Origin: Perkinsus olseni
Taxonomy: Eukaryota; Perkinsozoa; Perkinsida; Perkinsidae
Assembly: GCA_013115135.1 (NCBI GenBank)
Contig: JABANP010000404.1
Span: 1-50,287, forward strand
Direction: 5' to 3'
Length of the DNA: 50,287 bases
Below, one piece after another: positions 38,460 through 50,287 of the stretch. Each line of letters opens with the position of its first letter. Within the stretch, counting starts at the first letter, position 1. A program made the position numbers and the translations under genes. The notes beneath the pieces are model-generated. The model did no database searches. It had not been told where the DNA came from and worked only from the letters and a program-made list of their open reading frames with translations.

Positions 38460-39831
38460 AAAACAGCACTCACCACATCCTGAGCCACCGAGAGCCCCTG
38501 CGCCAATATATTCTTCCTTATAGACGCGGTTATCCTCTCCGCGGCTGCATCAACTTCCGTCGTCGGCTCTGGAAGATGCGGAAGCGTCCAGGAGGGCTAA
38601 AAAGAAAACCGACAGTCATCCGGCCGGCAGCAGAACCCTCCACGATTCCCCGCATACTCTGGGAAGGCTACACCAATACCAGTATCTTAGGTTGAACCAT
38701 GCTTTTCATAAAACTCAACCATCCATTCTTGTAATGCTCACTACTACTAGTGCCGAGTTATCAATCGCATTTGGCAGCTCCCCCAAGTCTCGTATACGAA
38801 CCAGACAAAGCGGTTGCACGCGGAATTACACGGATGATAAGAAAACTCTGTGCCAGAGGCGATCTCATACGCGTTCTACCGAAAAATAACTCCTACCGCA
38901 CCCCAATATTACTTCTTCCCGGGGTAAATATTTCCGCCGAAACTCCTCACAAAATGATGCTGCTTCGAGACCAACGCTGTAATTCATATTCTCGAGTATC
39001 TAAAGGTCGACCGAAGGAAGATACAAAACTGGTCTACAACCATGCCCGTCAGGCGATAAACCGATCCCCTGTCGCCTGGCCTTTCACGGAGCATCCGCCA
39101 AGAGAAGGCTTCAGCCAAAATTTTTGTTCCCGCATTTCTCCCAGCAAAAACCATTTTCAAAATTTTCTCCAACTTCAAATATTTATTGCTATTTTTTTGC
39201 AATATTTCTGCCACCGTCGAGCGCATCTTCAAATGATAAGATTTGACCTCTCTTCAAAAATACACCATCACCGGCTCCCAACCACAGCCGACCTTCCCCA
39301 CGAAACCCCTTCATCAACCTAAGATTCTCGTCCACCAACAAATGCGCACATCACCTTCGACGCGGTTCGCCGAAATTCAAACAGAAAAAGAATTTCCCCA
39401 AAAATTTCAAGACAATAAATACCCACCCAAGCAGTACACCTCGGAAAAACTCATACGCATCCTCTGCCCCTCTTCCTGAACCATTCTCTTCGATAGCCCT
39501 GAACCAGAAATCTTGCTCTCTTACGAATTCTTGCTCTTCCCCAACGTCTATTACCCATGCATCACACTCATCCAGTAGTGACTCAAACCACCTAATTTTG
39601 CCTCCAGCTGAGTCTCAACTTCTCGATTGGACGGGCTGTCGGACGCCGTGAAAACTAACATTTTGAACTCGCCGCTACCCTCGGACGACTTCTCATCTGC
39701 ACTGCCGCTGCTGCTTTTCACAGTGCAACGACAAACAGCCTGAATCAGCAAATCGACGTGGTGGATAAATTACACGAGATAGAGGCTGCCAACGCCTCAT
39801 CATCCCCACCCGCAAGAAACAAAGCACCCAT
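38460..39831 (-). CDS. Unrecognised multi-exon minus-strand gene
   Basis: A start MGALFLAGGDDEALAASI at 39831 is plausible. Later exons: about 39655-39740 (VKSSSGSADEKSSEGSGEF), about 39445-39592 (WFESLLDECDAWVIDVGEEQ, FVREQDFWFRAIEENGSG), about 39060-39230 (TVAEILQKNSNKYLKLEKIL) and about 38473-38600 (LPHLPEPTTEVDAAAERITA, ending SVAQDV before GTGAGT). The product is acidic and helical; no family is recognised. Introns contain core C near 38682 (antisense) and 39312. Confidence 0.45.
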
Positions 39832-39914
39832 CTACAACTTGAACTCAGGTGGCAGTGCGTGAGTCGAAAAAACGGATATGTTGAGAATTTGTGGGTGGAT
39901 GTACTATTTTCTCT

Positions 39915-40062
39915 GACCATGTGCGACTACCGCCAACATGTCTCCCCTAGTCCGCAGCCTGTTCGCGATTTTACCATTTCTCCGTCAAAAGATTTCACGA
40001 CCATGTACGACCACCATCAGCATGATTCCCCTAGTCCGTCGTCTGTTCACCATTTTATCCGC
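39915..40062 (+). repeat. Tandem duplication, 84-bp period
   Basis: GACCATGT(G/A)CGAC(T/C)ACC begins both units (39915 and 39999), and CCCCTAGTCCG plus the following CTGTTC(G/A) is shared. In one plus-strand frame each unit encodes a similar hydrophobic start (MSPLVRSLFAIL, MIPLVRRLFTIL). Confidence 0.6.
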
Positions 40063-40423
40063 AAGAAATTACGTTTATATAGTTCTACTCATCACGACAC
40101 TAAATCACGCAAGAAAACCGTGGCCTTCCTTGAAATCCCAAACTCGGCCAGAAGTCCCCTTCTTGTCAATAATAGCAAGAAAAATCCCCAACAGCCAGTC
40201 CCCTCACGCGGACGCCCGTATTACCAAATTCTTAACCATACTCTGTGATCGGTTCCACACCGGTGACACACATTTAAGGAGAGCTGGGGAGCCTGAAAAA
40301 AGTATCCTCGAACAGCGTACACCGACTCAACTTCGTCGTTTTATCTTCGAGAGATTCTCCTCAACGCAAACAGCGGAAACTAACAGACAACTTCTTCAAC
40401 CAAAAACAAGCAGAACTCGTTAA
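39938..40423 (+). CDS. Hypothetical 161-residue ORF, possible exported protein
   Basis: Single ORF starting in the tandem duplication. The second repeat start (MIPLVRRLFTILSARNYVYI then VLLITTL) resembles a signal peptide; the rest is basic (ILEQRTPTQLRRFIFERF). No family recognised. It may be a chance ORF; the duplication of its start is the main reason to list it. Confidence 0.25.
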   Translation: MSPLVRSLFAILPFLRQKISRPCTTTISMIPLVRRLFTILSARNYVYIVLLITTLNHARKPWPSLKSQTRPEVPFLSIIARKIPNSQSPHADARITKFLTILCDRFHTGDTHLRRAGEPEKSILEQRTPTQLRRFIFERFSSTQTAETNRQLLQPKTSRTR

Positions 40424-40785
40424 GGCAAGCGCTAGCAGATTACATATGTCCTCGCATTGCTATCGCAAATAGTAGCCTACCCAAAAATTCATAAATTCAT
40501 CATACCCTACCCGAAAATTTCACAAACTCTCACAACCTTCCAAGGTACGCTCCGCGCGGCTTCATCAACTACCATAAACTTCTAACAAGGGTTGATACTC
40601 ACTCAATGAGAGGTCCTTCAGCGCAGTAGTGGACGTAGATGCCTTCTCGTAAACCGTGTATCCGAGAGAAGCACAAACGTCGTCGAAAACCTGAGAGAAC
40701 TAATGCTGCACCTCCATGTCTCTCACGCGTAAACGTCCAATAGTAAACCCCGACGACCCCGCATCGACGACAGCCACAAGCATAG

Positions 40786-41355
40786 ACACATGAAGTCCAT
40801 CCCGAAGCTTATACGAAATATGAAGACGTCTGCTTAGGCCACTGGTTCACCCAAAAAAATCGAGTTTTAGTCGCACACATTTTCGTCGGGTTGTTTTCTG
40901 CCGCTACAGTAGCCGCACTACTTCTCTCAAGGTGGGAGCATGCCCGTCGACGAGCAACTCGCGACAGATTTCGGAGTATTCGACCGTACAACACAGCGGA
41001 AGGGCCCTACGAGGCCGTAAAGGGGCTGCCCAACGCAACCTCGCACTCCGGAAAATTTATGGTTAGGTTTGTTCCGAATCGCTGCCAAAAATTGCATTTT
41101 ACCCGCGATTTGGCACTTCACTTTGGGAGAGTCTGGACGCGTATGGTCGTGGGCGAGAAAGCAAACTACTGCGATGTTTTGATTTACCGTTCCGCGACGA
41201 CGGAGTCTCAAAAATCACGAAAAGTTAATAAAATTTTTTATTTGCTGCAGCTTAAAACTTCTAAAAATGAAGAACGTATTTCATCAGAGTTTCCGAGGAT
41301 GATGATTATCACCAACAGAAATCAAGGCCGCCTTTCCGATGTCATCAACTCATAA
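40786..41355 (+). CDS. Hypothetical ORF without ATG, one membrane segment
   Basis: An open frame of about 190 codons without an ATG before its hydrophobic segment (HIFVGLFSAATVAALLLSRW). The downstream part (GKFMVRFVPNRCQKLHFTRD, LALHFGRVWTRMVVGEKANY) has coding-like composition. It is probably an internal or 3' exon, or a fragment of an exported protein gene. Confidence 0.3.
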   Translation, partial: THEVHPEAYTKYEDVCLGHWFTQKNRVLVAHIFVGLFSAATVAALLLSRWEHARRRATRDRFRSIRPYNTAEGPYEAVKGLPNATSHSGKFMVRFVPNRCQKLHFTRDLALHFGRVWTRMVVGEKANYCDVLIYRSATTESQKSRKVNKIFYLLQLKTSKNEERISSEFPRMMIITNRNQGRLSDVINS

Positions 41356-41487
41356 AAATTCGCTAAATTTGTCATGTCAAGTTGACAAATTTCCAAATTC
41401 AACGTAAATTCAAAATACCGCTGTCCCCTTTTTCTGAGTGGAAACGAAATTCTACACATTTGGCATTGTAGAACATACGAAGCACAC

Positions 41488-42286
41488 GTGAAAGCCCTAA
41501 CCCCGACCACTGCCACTACCTGTAATAAAAGGTCCTTACTGCAGGATGAGGGGAAGACGCGGCTCATCTTGATGATACCAGACAGCTCGATCGCCTCCTC
41601 CAGAAGTTCGTCCGACGCGGATTGTTCAGACGCCTCTACCATGCCTTCAACAAAACTACCACAGCAGCGCAGGATGAGAATCGCGCTGCAAAATCTTGAG
41701 GCGAGCGCTACCCCAGAGCCACAGGTTCCATCCCGGCAGATCCATTTCCCGTGCCATTTTTCCCTTTTGTCATCGATGAGTGTATTGTCGGTTGTGTTGC
41801 GTGATGGACTACATCGCTGCTCACATAGTCGCCCCTACCTCCATCCACGTGACTGCCGTGCCTTAGTCGTGGCCTGGCTGAAGAATCATCGTGGTCACGA
41901 GGACTTGACCAGGCGAGTTTACAACGACTTGATACTTCGAGTGGGCGCCTTCCTCGACCCTCCATCGCCTGTTCATCACGAGAAGCATACTACCATCTCG
42001 TCTACGGCAAGTACTGTGACTTCTGCTACCTCTAGAGGCCGCCAATTCGACCTCCTGCGCATCTTATTTTTATGTAACGCATGCACCGACCCATGGATTC
42101 ACTTTGGGCGATCGACTCAACGGCATCGACCACGACCCAGACGTCCTCCGTGCCATCTCGGACCCCTTTATCCGTGAAAACTCCAGCGCTTTGCTCCACG
42201 GTTCCCCTGTGGGTGCTGAAAGAAGGAGCCTCACCATTATTGAGCCTCTAAAACGGCTAACCGAGCGTGAAGTTTACGCACACTAA
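41488..42286 (+). CDS. Hypothetical plus-strand coding stretch with a frame change
   Basis: The frame from 41488 reads PDSSIASSRSSSDADCSDAS and later ALVVAWLKNHRGHEDLTRRV, and ends near 42100. The neighbouring frame continues GDRLNGIDHDPDVLRAISDP and LTIIEPLKRLTEREVYAH stop (42286). Either an intron near 42090 or a frameshift joins them. No family recognised. Confidence 0.3.
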
Positions 42287-42373
42287 GCCGCGGGCTTCTT
42301 TGGAAATTCCGTGGCCAAGTTTACGAGAAGGCAGCATACTCGTCTTCTCGGATGAACTCCGTCGTTTCTGGTC

Positions 42374-42832
42374 TTACGAGCGTCTCTCTCGGCAACCCCG
42401 AGGAGGACCCCATTGGTTGTGTGAGTTCTCCTGTTCCGCCTTAATCTCAAGCCTACACTGCAACTCCAGGACATGCTGGAAGCCTGGTCGCGTAAGTCGA
42501 ACGATAATACCATCTCTCTGCGATACTCGTGTGCCATCAGGTTTGATAATATCCCCAGCGAAGCATACGTGACATAGTGAGAATGCAGCTGCAAAAGAAA
42601 GTCCATTACAGGCGAGGTGAGTCTCGTGAATGTGACCGATGTCGCCTAGTGATTCCCTGCTCAGGGTCCTCTTACATCGACCTGAAGCGGCATCACGACC
42701 GTGCTGGGAGGGTTCCTGTTCTGCGACCAGCTGCGTACTCGGAGCGAAAGTCTGTAAGTTCCGCATGCAAGTCCTGTGGGTGGTCATAGCTTTCTGCTGA
42801 CCGCAAATGGCGAGCATGAGAGAGCAGCCCAT
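42374..42832. other. Overlapping coding-like frames, strand unresolved
   Basis: The plus strand at 42577-42789 has CDRCRLVIPCSGSSYIDLKR then HHDRAG, like a BED-type zinc finger. The minus strand over 42374-42640 reads GDIIKPDGTRVSQRDGIIVR and LELQCRLEIKAEQ, also coding-like. I cannot decide between them. Confidence 0.25.
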
Positions 42833-45800
42833 ACCAACGAACGCAGCCGTAGCGCCTCAAAACGATCGGACTGAGCACCGAAGCTTGAAGGCAGCGAGAC
42901 GGCGCAAACGGCTGGAGGTGTTGCATAGGCCCTCACGGGCTGTTGTAAAACGCTGAATTCACGGACCAAGCTTTTATCGAGTCTTCCGAAGCCCTCCTCG
43001 ATGCATCCAGTCACTTCGCTTTGCACCAGTTCGTCGATGTCGTCCTACTATTAACGTGTTTCTGCGCATGAGGAAAGTCTCGTCTTGTTCACGCTGTGAG
43101 TGAGTAAAGTAGGAGATGGTCGTTTGATGACAGGTGGGAGCGTCCTTCTGCCAGCCATCCAATGATGCGCCACTTCAGTGAACGCGAGAATCTTCCCGAA
43201 CGCTGTAGGTGAATCGCGGACAGTCGGTAAGATTTCGTGAGAAAGCTTGCCTTGGTGAAAACGACTTCAGAGTGGGATCAAATAAGTGCGGGAAATTTGT
43301 CGAACGGAGTGGAAAATTATTTTTCAAAAATTTCAAAAATATCGATCTGAAATTGAAATTGAAATTTGAAATTATTATGGCAAAGGAGAAATCGATCGGG
43401 AAGTGGTAGAATAACCCGGGTTGTCGATATCAAGAAGACGGCACCAGCGTCCGTCGATCCGATGGATACCATAATCTTTTCCGAATGCCAAACAGCCGTT
43501 CACAAACCACTTTGCATACCGGCGAGCGCCGGGAATGGAAAAAACAAACAAATTGCTTTGTCACCCAAAATTAATATTTTATACAAACGATTTTAAATCC
43601 TGAAATACCCGAAGTCGAACTATTTTGATCCAGTTCCGGCTCAAACCGCCGCCAACTCCTCCTGCAACTCGAACACATAATTTTAAGCTCATGAAACACG
43701 GTACAACACTAATGCTCGTGAATCAATGAGTCGATTCTGCCAAAGGCAACTTCATACTTCAATGATTCGATCCGGTGGAAGTTCCTCCGGCACGCCTGCC
43801 ATGTGATACCGTCGGCGGAAGCGTTTAAACCGAAGTTCCACGCCATTGACGTTGATCATATTGAGATAGTGAAGCCGATGAAAAATTTCACGATGAGGTA
43901 AGCAACGAACAACGAGACGCGCGACTAATTCGGCGACTACCGTAGAGCATTCTAAATTGCATGGAAAGTGAGATTAAATGCGTGACACGCATTTTAAACT
44001 TAAGAAGTATTCAAAGTGATAAAACTTTTAACAAAATTCGATTTTCCGTGCCCCTTTGAAATCCAACGAAAAACATTTTATTTGCCTCCCAAAAAAGGTG
44101 TAGCTTAGCCGTTCGTTTTAGCAGCCAACACATGATAACAGTTGGCCGAGAAATGGTGTTTATGACTTCAACCGCAATCTTGAGGCCGTGCCAAACAGAG
44201 CTTCGACGTGGCTCGTGTTCGGTAATATCGCCAGACTGCGGAGCAGCGCGTTCTGGGAGGTCTCGCTCGAGCCGCTAGTTACCGAGTATCTTACACTCTT
44301 ATCGCAGAGGAGGAAGAGCCTCTCTCAGCGAGGAGTTGGTGAAATGGTTGAACTTACGGTATTTGACGGAACGAACAACGGCGTACCGCGGAGGAAAGCG
44401 GAACGTCCGCTCTGTTCGTACCGACCACCTCAATGCAGCAACGATGTGATTCTCACATCGTGGAGCCAACAACATCCAAGGAAGTCTGTCAGCTGGCCCG
44501 TCGGTTAACGACATGTTAATATTTTCTGGGGATTTCAATCCGAACGGCTCCAGTTCCGTGACAGTTAGCATGGTAGCAATTCAGCAGTCTTCTACAAACT
44601 TAGGCGGAGCATGAAGAAGAGCAGCACGAATCTGCACTGCCTAAGCCACGGCTCGCCGTCTTCAATGTGTCAGCAAGAATCTGGTAATCGCCATACGCGA
44701 AGAAAAAGACGATGAGATAGATCAACCTTTCGCTGAACGTAAGTGGTTAAACGCACCATTTCAGCGAAATAACCAAAGCCGTCAGCATCATCCGCCATCA
44801 CCGAGCCAGCGGTTCAGGCTCTTTCAACAAGGACATGTTCGTATCGGCGGCATTGGGCTCATAGTGATGGGTTCACCTCCGAGCTGGATTTGTCAAAATC
44901 CGTGCTGAAAGCTCTCGCGAAGTCGTGGCGCAGAAGATCTCCCTAAATGTTAGTGAGAGTCACAGGTGCGCTCATCCTCCGGTTTATCCGCCGCGCACTT
45001 CGCCCAAAAGCATCGACATCGGTTTGGCCCAGTCTTGTTGAGATGAAAGTAGCAAACGACAAACTTCCGTTTACACCGACCTCGACAGCCACATAGATAG
45101 GCCTTGAACAGCGTTCCGACGTCGCATAAGCGCAGAATGGCGTTTTCTTTTCGCACCAACTGGGGTCGACTGGGTCGCTGGCTGGAGACGCTGCAGCTTT
45201 GCAGAGAACCTAGAGGACGGGTGGCTCACATGTCACGAGATAAGGCTGCCTTTTACCTACAAGAAGAAATCTCCTTATTTGATCGCGCGTTCCGGAGTAT
45301 GGGCACTTTTATCGTTCCAGCGCCAAACGCAGAATCCGTTTGAGGGTAAAGCCACAGTGAGAAGACTGGGCGACAATAACTGGGTGAGTTACTTCCGGTC
45401 GGTGTTCGCAGCTCGGCAAACAATAACGCAATGAGGGGACACCCCACCCAATATACTTCGTCACGCTGTGCCCTTTCCGGGATCTCTATCGCCCAACTGA
45501 CGGAAGGTCAAATTCCAGTTCCGCGGCTGGCAAACTCCCGTCGAATTGTCGTTGGTGCGTTCCTGCTGTTGAACCATTATGTCGGGCGGCGGTCGTAATC
45601 CCACAGTCGCACCGGCGTAAAGCGTCCGCCTGGCACGAACCAAACAACGCAGGATTTCCTTAAGATTTTGCAAGCAAGAGTCGCCGCTCAAAAGTCCTTA
45701 GACTTTATAGACCATATCCCGAAGGCGAACGTTGTTGGGCGAAACCTGGTTTCGCCTTCGAAGAGCATGCGGCTCTCGAGCCAGATCGTGGTATGCGATG

Positions 45801-48042
45801 GTGCGCTCAACATTAAAGCGCTGGCGCTGGCAGCACAGTTTCCCGTTTTATCGTATTAGACCAGAGTCGCACCCACCGAGAGTCGCGTAAAGCTGGTCGT
45901 GCTCAGCCAACGCTTCGGTATCAACCTGAAACGAAATCACTTTTTCGCTTCCAGCAGTTTTATCCCTGTTTTCAGGTTATGAGGCATGCGTTCACGCGTG
46001 ACGAGGAATGAACACTTGGTGAGGGATATTCAAACTGAACGCGGCGCACAAAGGTTAAAATATAGCGCAGCCAACAGGTTCAATGATACGAAGCAAGAAT
46101 GAATGGAGTTATCGTCACCATAGTGAAAGCGCTGCAGAAGCGCGAATGACAGCGCCCCGAAATGTTTACTTTTTGTGGTGAGCGTTTGTCCACGCCATAA
46201 CCAGTTTGCCCGGATTAGCAACGATGCTCCTTCAATGCTTCCAGTTTCGCGTTGTCCCAACGCCGTCCAGCAGTTCGCCCGCATAATTCTAGTAGCTCTG
46301 ATTAGTACTAAGCATGGTTTCGTCCAGCCGTTACCGTCCCGGGTGTCGCACGTGCTTGATTCCAAACTGGGAATGAAGCTTTATTCAGTGCACCGCACTC
46401 GAAGTTACTGTTATGCAAGATCGCGGAGGCGGTGCCGCGTTCCGGATCTCAAGTTGTGCAAACCACTTTCAGCGAGTCATACATCGCCAGGTATTGTTCC
46501 GTGTTTCCAACATGAAGGGTGCGTCGTTCCCGCACCGCACGAGAATAGCCCTTCACACTTATCATTATCTGATGGGATAAGCTACGTGATAGGTACGACA
46601 TTTACTTTCGTTTTTATAAACGCAACTCTGCGTCAAACAGGTAGTCAAAATCCAGTTCGTGATGAAGTTTATCACGCAGCATATAACGTAACGCCAATCG
46701 TTGTTCCCCGTTTGTGCTATGATCTCCCAGGGAAATTCTCCGCTAATTGCTTTTCAATTTGTAATTTTGCTATCTGCTATCTCAATGAAGATAGTGATTC
46801 TGGATTTTGAAGTGTCAAATTTGAGTATTGGCGCGATCTTAGTGTCGCCGAGCGCGCAGCCGGAGTTGGTGCCATCCATATCCGCAAAACGCTCCAAAAC
46901 CGTACACTCATCCACAAGGAAACTGATAACCTTCAACTCCGTGCACAGAAAGTTCAGCACTGACATCCGTTCACGGATAACTTACGATACCGCCGTCGTA
47001 CCAATTCCTTCGCTGAACACCCATCCCGCACCACCACCTCTCCCGCCTTAAGGAAACATCGCGTCTCACGCCCTTGATCAGTGATCAACATCCAAACAAG
47101 CCAGGTGAACTCTAACTATGGTGCTAAAGCAAGCCTGTTTATATTATTTATCCTTTCCAATCACGTCCGAGATCAATAAGAGTTCTAGTAGTCAATCGGT
47201 GCTCAAACTGCCCCTCAGAGTTTTCCGCGAAGAGCATCAACTAAACTAAGTGACTCCACGCACCAAAATAACCTCCCGGGTTAGAATCTGGCTCTTGCTC
47301 GAGGTGAGACGAATCATATCAGGAACAGCACCGAAAAACTTGCTCGTAGTTCGACGAAACATGCAACGACTGCAATGAATGGAGCCAATCATACTGAAGT
47401 AAAAACACTCTTCTCGAACCGTGTTCGAGTGGAATCGTCTACGTCTGCGAGCTTCTTACGGAAGCTCCGTTACATATAGCTCCGTGAACTTTATACCTGT
47501 CATTCAGGTGCCATGGATCCGACTACGGCTTCCGTTTGTCGCAGCAGCGCGGGAGACGGCGAGAACCTTACCGTGTGTCTGAGTTTCCGCTTCCTTCCAC
47601 GCTTTGCTTTCGCGATATGTTCCACAGCGAAAATATGAAGCGAACGCTATGACAGGGCAGTATTTCCTTTCAAAGAGCGGCAGCTCTCGAGCGACCTCTG
47701 TTATTCTTCACGGGTCAGTATACGGTACATTCCCTCATTTTATCGTGTGCGAGAGGTTCCGTTGCCCCGACATTGCGCGACACATTCCCGCAATACCGGA
47801 CACAGGTGCTGTTTTGAAAACAGTGTTTTCCTCAGCCCCTGCCTATTGTGGTTGTGTGCTGCCGCTCATCGGCGCGTGTCAAACTGATTGGCACTTGTCA
47901 ATCTCGCTCCCCGGCAACCGTTCTTCCAACGTACCGAAGCGCTCTCGGCAGCTCTGACTAGGGTTCGGCATGGAAGTGTCCTTACCTAAGACAAAATGCA
48001 TGGACTCTTATCAGAGGGATTCGGTGGCTCCAATCTGTGTGT
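42833..48042. other. Long stretch without supportable genes
   Basis: ORFs on both strands are short, overlapping and of mixed composition. An AT-rich block lies at 43320-43600 and 43980-44100. A hairpin GGCGAAA/TTTCGCC lies near 45737-45755. No intron core A, B or C was noticed, unlike the first 40 kb. Confidence 0.4.
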
Positions 48043-48150
48043 GAAGATACAGGGTGCCGACGCGCAAAGCAAAGCGCTCGCAATCTCTTCGTGCGAACGA
48101 GTTGAGAGTTATAACGCACACCAATCGAAAGATTCTCGCCGGGCTCGTCC
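48043..48150 (-). repeat. Dispersed repeat, copy 2 of 2
   Basis: Partner of 1878-1985. The minus-strand frame through this copy is open (CVITLNSFARRDCERFALRV) and continues on both sides, so it may preserve more of the ancestral element than copy 1. Confidence 0.5.
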
Positions 48151-50287
48151 ACACAACCTCGTTCTCGCAACGTTCCGCAAGTTTCACCTTCGACATCGAA
48201 CAAAACGCCAAAAACGCGCAAGATCTTTCGCTGGCAGAACCACCGAGGCTACGCTGGCGCTGTGGAAGCGCCCATGGAAGGGGCCGACGCCGAGTCACAG
48301 AAGATGCTCAAAATGACCTCCATCGACTCCTCAACAAGCCTGAGCCTTTCTCCATCCTTCGCATGCCCTTCCTTTATGCGGTGCAGCTGGCTGAGATCCC
48401 ACGAGATCGGCCAGGCATCGGCTACAGCGGTTGCAGCTCCACTCTGTCACCAAGAGTTTCGCTAACACTCTGAGTGTTTCCTGTCTGCAATTGCGCCATG
48501 TGGGCTGAGGGATGCGTACCCGAGCACCGAGATGTTACCGTACCAGCCGACACACCAAGTCCGGATATCGAGGAGATGGTCCCTCTAATGCGGCACTACC
48601 TGAGAGCTCGTTAAGAGGATCGTCGATCGTAAAACAGCGTAGCTCCTTAGATCGAAGTCCATCCATCAACCTTCTTCCGCAAAGCCTTCGTCGACCCGCG
48701 GTGTTACGCGCCGATCATCTTTGCATGCGTGCATAGCTGATACTCCAGCCCCGAACAGATCCAGAAGACTTATATCTCGCCTTGCGTTAAATATGAGCAA
48801 CAACGGAGTAGCAACAGGTGGTGGCTAGCGCGGCAGGGGCGACGAGCAGGAATGGTCAAAGATGCCACCACTCAACATGAGTCCCTTGAGGCTCATCTGT
48901 GGAGGCAGCTAGAGTGGACGACTACCCAGAGTGGACTGTCGCTTGTGAATCAGATGTTGCTCCCGAAAAACTCCCCTAGGAGTGGCTGGGGCTACTTCGA
49001 TCATCACATTCGCTAAGGGCTCTCCCGCTCCAGCCCGTGAAAAAGCGCATTTCACATCCTGGACTATCTCGTGTGAGGCGGAAGCACGGACAGTCGCTCA
49101 GCTGGCTGCATTTTGAGGACGCCGAGAAGAAGCTACCATATCTCCCACTGATGATCTCCAAAAGCGGACAACCAGTGCTATGCAGCCATGGGACGAACAC
49201 CGGACGGTATGAACCTCGAGGATATGGAGTGGTCAGAGGAGTCCGGCATCCCAGAAAGAGGAACGTTCCGCGACTTCCGATCCCTTCATGGTGACACACA
49301 CCCACCGTGGCGCGCGACTGTAATACGGCTATATCCTGTCCCTAAACGAGACAATCGAACTCAATGGGTTACCTCCTAGCCTGCCGCAGCTGAGTCCGTA
49401 TTTCCCAGTAGCCGATAATGAGCCTCTGAGACGAGTTGACGGCTGTCCGTTCCCCTGCCGCTGAGCCGCCTGGCGAGTCTCAAGCGACTCTCGAACTCAT
49501 CCGAACTGACTGCCGTGGGAGCGTCACTGTCGGGACGTCCCTCGCTGTCTCGACTTGTCCGACCTCAGCCTCGAGCATTCTGCCCAGATCAGCTGCGTTC
49601 ATTTGGTACAACGATTCCCAATGACACCGAGGTGAGTTCGGGCCATTCGACTTCACGACATGATGTCATATCTTCATCAGAACCCTCATCAAATGTTGAG
49701 AGTTTGACAGAGGCTAGCGTGCTGAATGATGGTCGTCTATACGGCGTGCGAGAGAATCTCAGATTTAAGCATTGCTTGAATCTGAGGTTCAGTGCTTATC
49801 GGCAGTGCTTAATAAGCAAACCGCTGCAGCCTGGTTGTCACCGCAGTGCAGGCAGATCTCCCAGCGCTGATTCTGAGAAACCCCGGTCGTCAATGCCCAC
49901 TTTCGCCTTCCCTCGCCGTACCGCCTTCACAAAAGATGAGTTTCTTTCAACGAGGTCCAGAACGACGAGCTGAAGCGCCCCAGGTGCCCTGAAACCCGCC
50001 ACAGCCCGACCTGCCACATATGCCCCTGTGCCGTCAGATGGAACACGTATTGTTGTGACAGCTAAGTGTAGGGCTGGATAGCCATAGCAAGAACAGCGAT
50101 ATTCCCGTTTCCATTCTCAATCAGAACTCGTCTTCTTCCACCTAGGTCTAGCGCGACCAAACAAGAGGCCTTCGATTCACTCACAGAGGTGTCCCCAGGT
50201 CACATCAACAAGTCCACTAGTAGAATCCGCTTAGTGTCGCCAAGTGGGTACTGTGCTAATACGTAACTGAACGAAGCATACTGATAA
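48151..50287. other. Terminal stretch without supportable genes
   Basis: No convincing ORF. A strong hairpin at 49758-49786 has 13-bp arms (CTCAGATTTAAGC) with one G-T type mismatch and a 3-nt loop. Confidence 0.4.

Noticed and set aside
39734..40333. Long plus-strand frames overlapping RCHY1 and the 39.8-kb gene starts
   Set aside because: Where they overlap supported minus-strand exons they are shadows; only the part beginning in the tandem duplication was kept, at low confidence.
41708..41965. Minus-strand ORF of 85 codons
   Set aside because: Low-complexity Arg/Gly/Ser shadow of the plus-strand frame.

Overview
The window is nuclear DNA of a protist. Conserved eukaryotic genes (RPB6, TSR1, NOL10/Enp2, an Ariadne-type RBR ligase, RCHY1, LC8 dynein light chain, probably the TFIIA large subunit) are cut by many very short GT-AG introns, mostly 33-80 bp. 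Gene density, intron size, the secreted Cys-rich/Thr-rich repeat protein and gene mix best suit an alveolate of the Perkinsus type. That assignment is inference; no rRNA or organelle marker is present. No tRNA, rRNA or CRISPR array was found.

Layout. 1-2.7 kb is gene-poor and unusually rich in short perfect palindromes. 2.7-10.8 kb is a minus-strand series: TFIIA-like large subunit, TSR1, NOL10. RPB6 (11.06-11.57 kb, plus) is divergent from NOL10. 12.0-14.4 kb holds two intronless plus-strand genes for exported proteins: a five-repeat Cys-rich protein and a pepsin-type aspartic protease. 14.7-39.8 kb is almost all minus strand: alpha/beta hydrolase, Ariadne RBR E3 ligase, ankyrin-type protein, an unrecognised multi-exon gene, an acidic repeat protein, an unrecognised gene, RCHY1 with a 1.6 kb intron that seems to hold another gene, LC8, several unrecognised genes, a WD40 exon and a decayed DDE-transposase-like element. 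From 40 to 50.3 kb I see only weak or broken ORFs; the last 7 kb has no supportable gene.

Main discovery. Exon-level gene models built by family alignment show that the introns are not random sequence. Many are built around a few recurring cores: (A) a tRNA T-arm/B-box-like core close to AAGGTCCCGGGTTCGATCCC; (B) AATTTCGTGGCGCGTGAC; (C) GTATCTTAGGTTGATGCATG, often with inverted ends GTATCTT...AAGATAC; and rarer ones (GTGTGGTATG; ATCGATCAAGTGATCGAT). A, B and C each occur in several unrelated genes and in both orientations relative to the host gene. This is what intron-generating mobile elements (introners) would leave behind. TSR1 alone carries all three main families.

Functional theme. The 2.7-11.6 kb block groups transcription (TFIIA, RPB6) with small-subunit ribosome biogenesis (TSR1, NOL10). 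Further on are two RING-type ubiquitin ligases (RBR and RCHY1). The two exported-protein genes between these blocks are intronless, in contrast to their neighbours. Exon boundaries were read by eye; for RPB6, LC8, RCHY1, the hydrolase and the acidic protein the summed exons give a whole number of codons.
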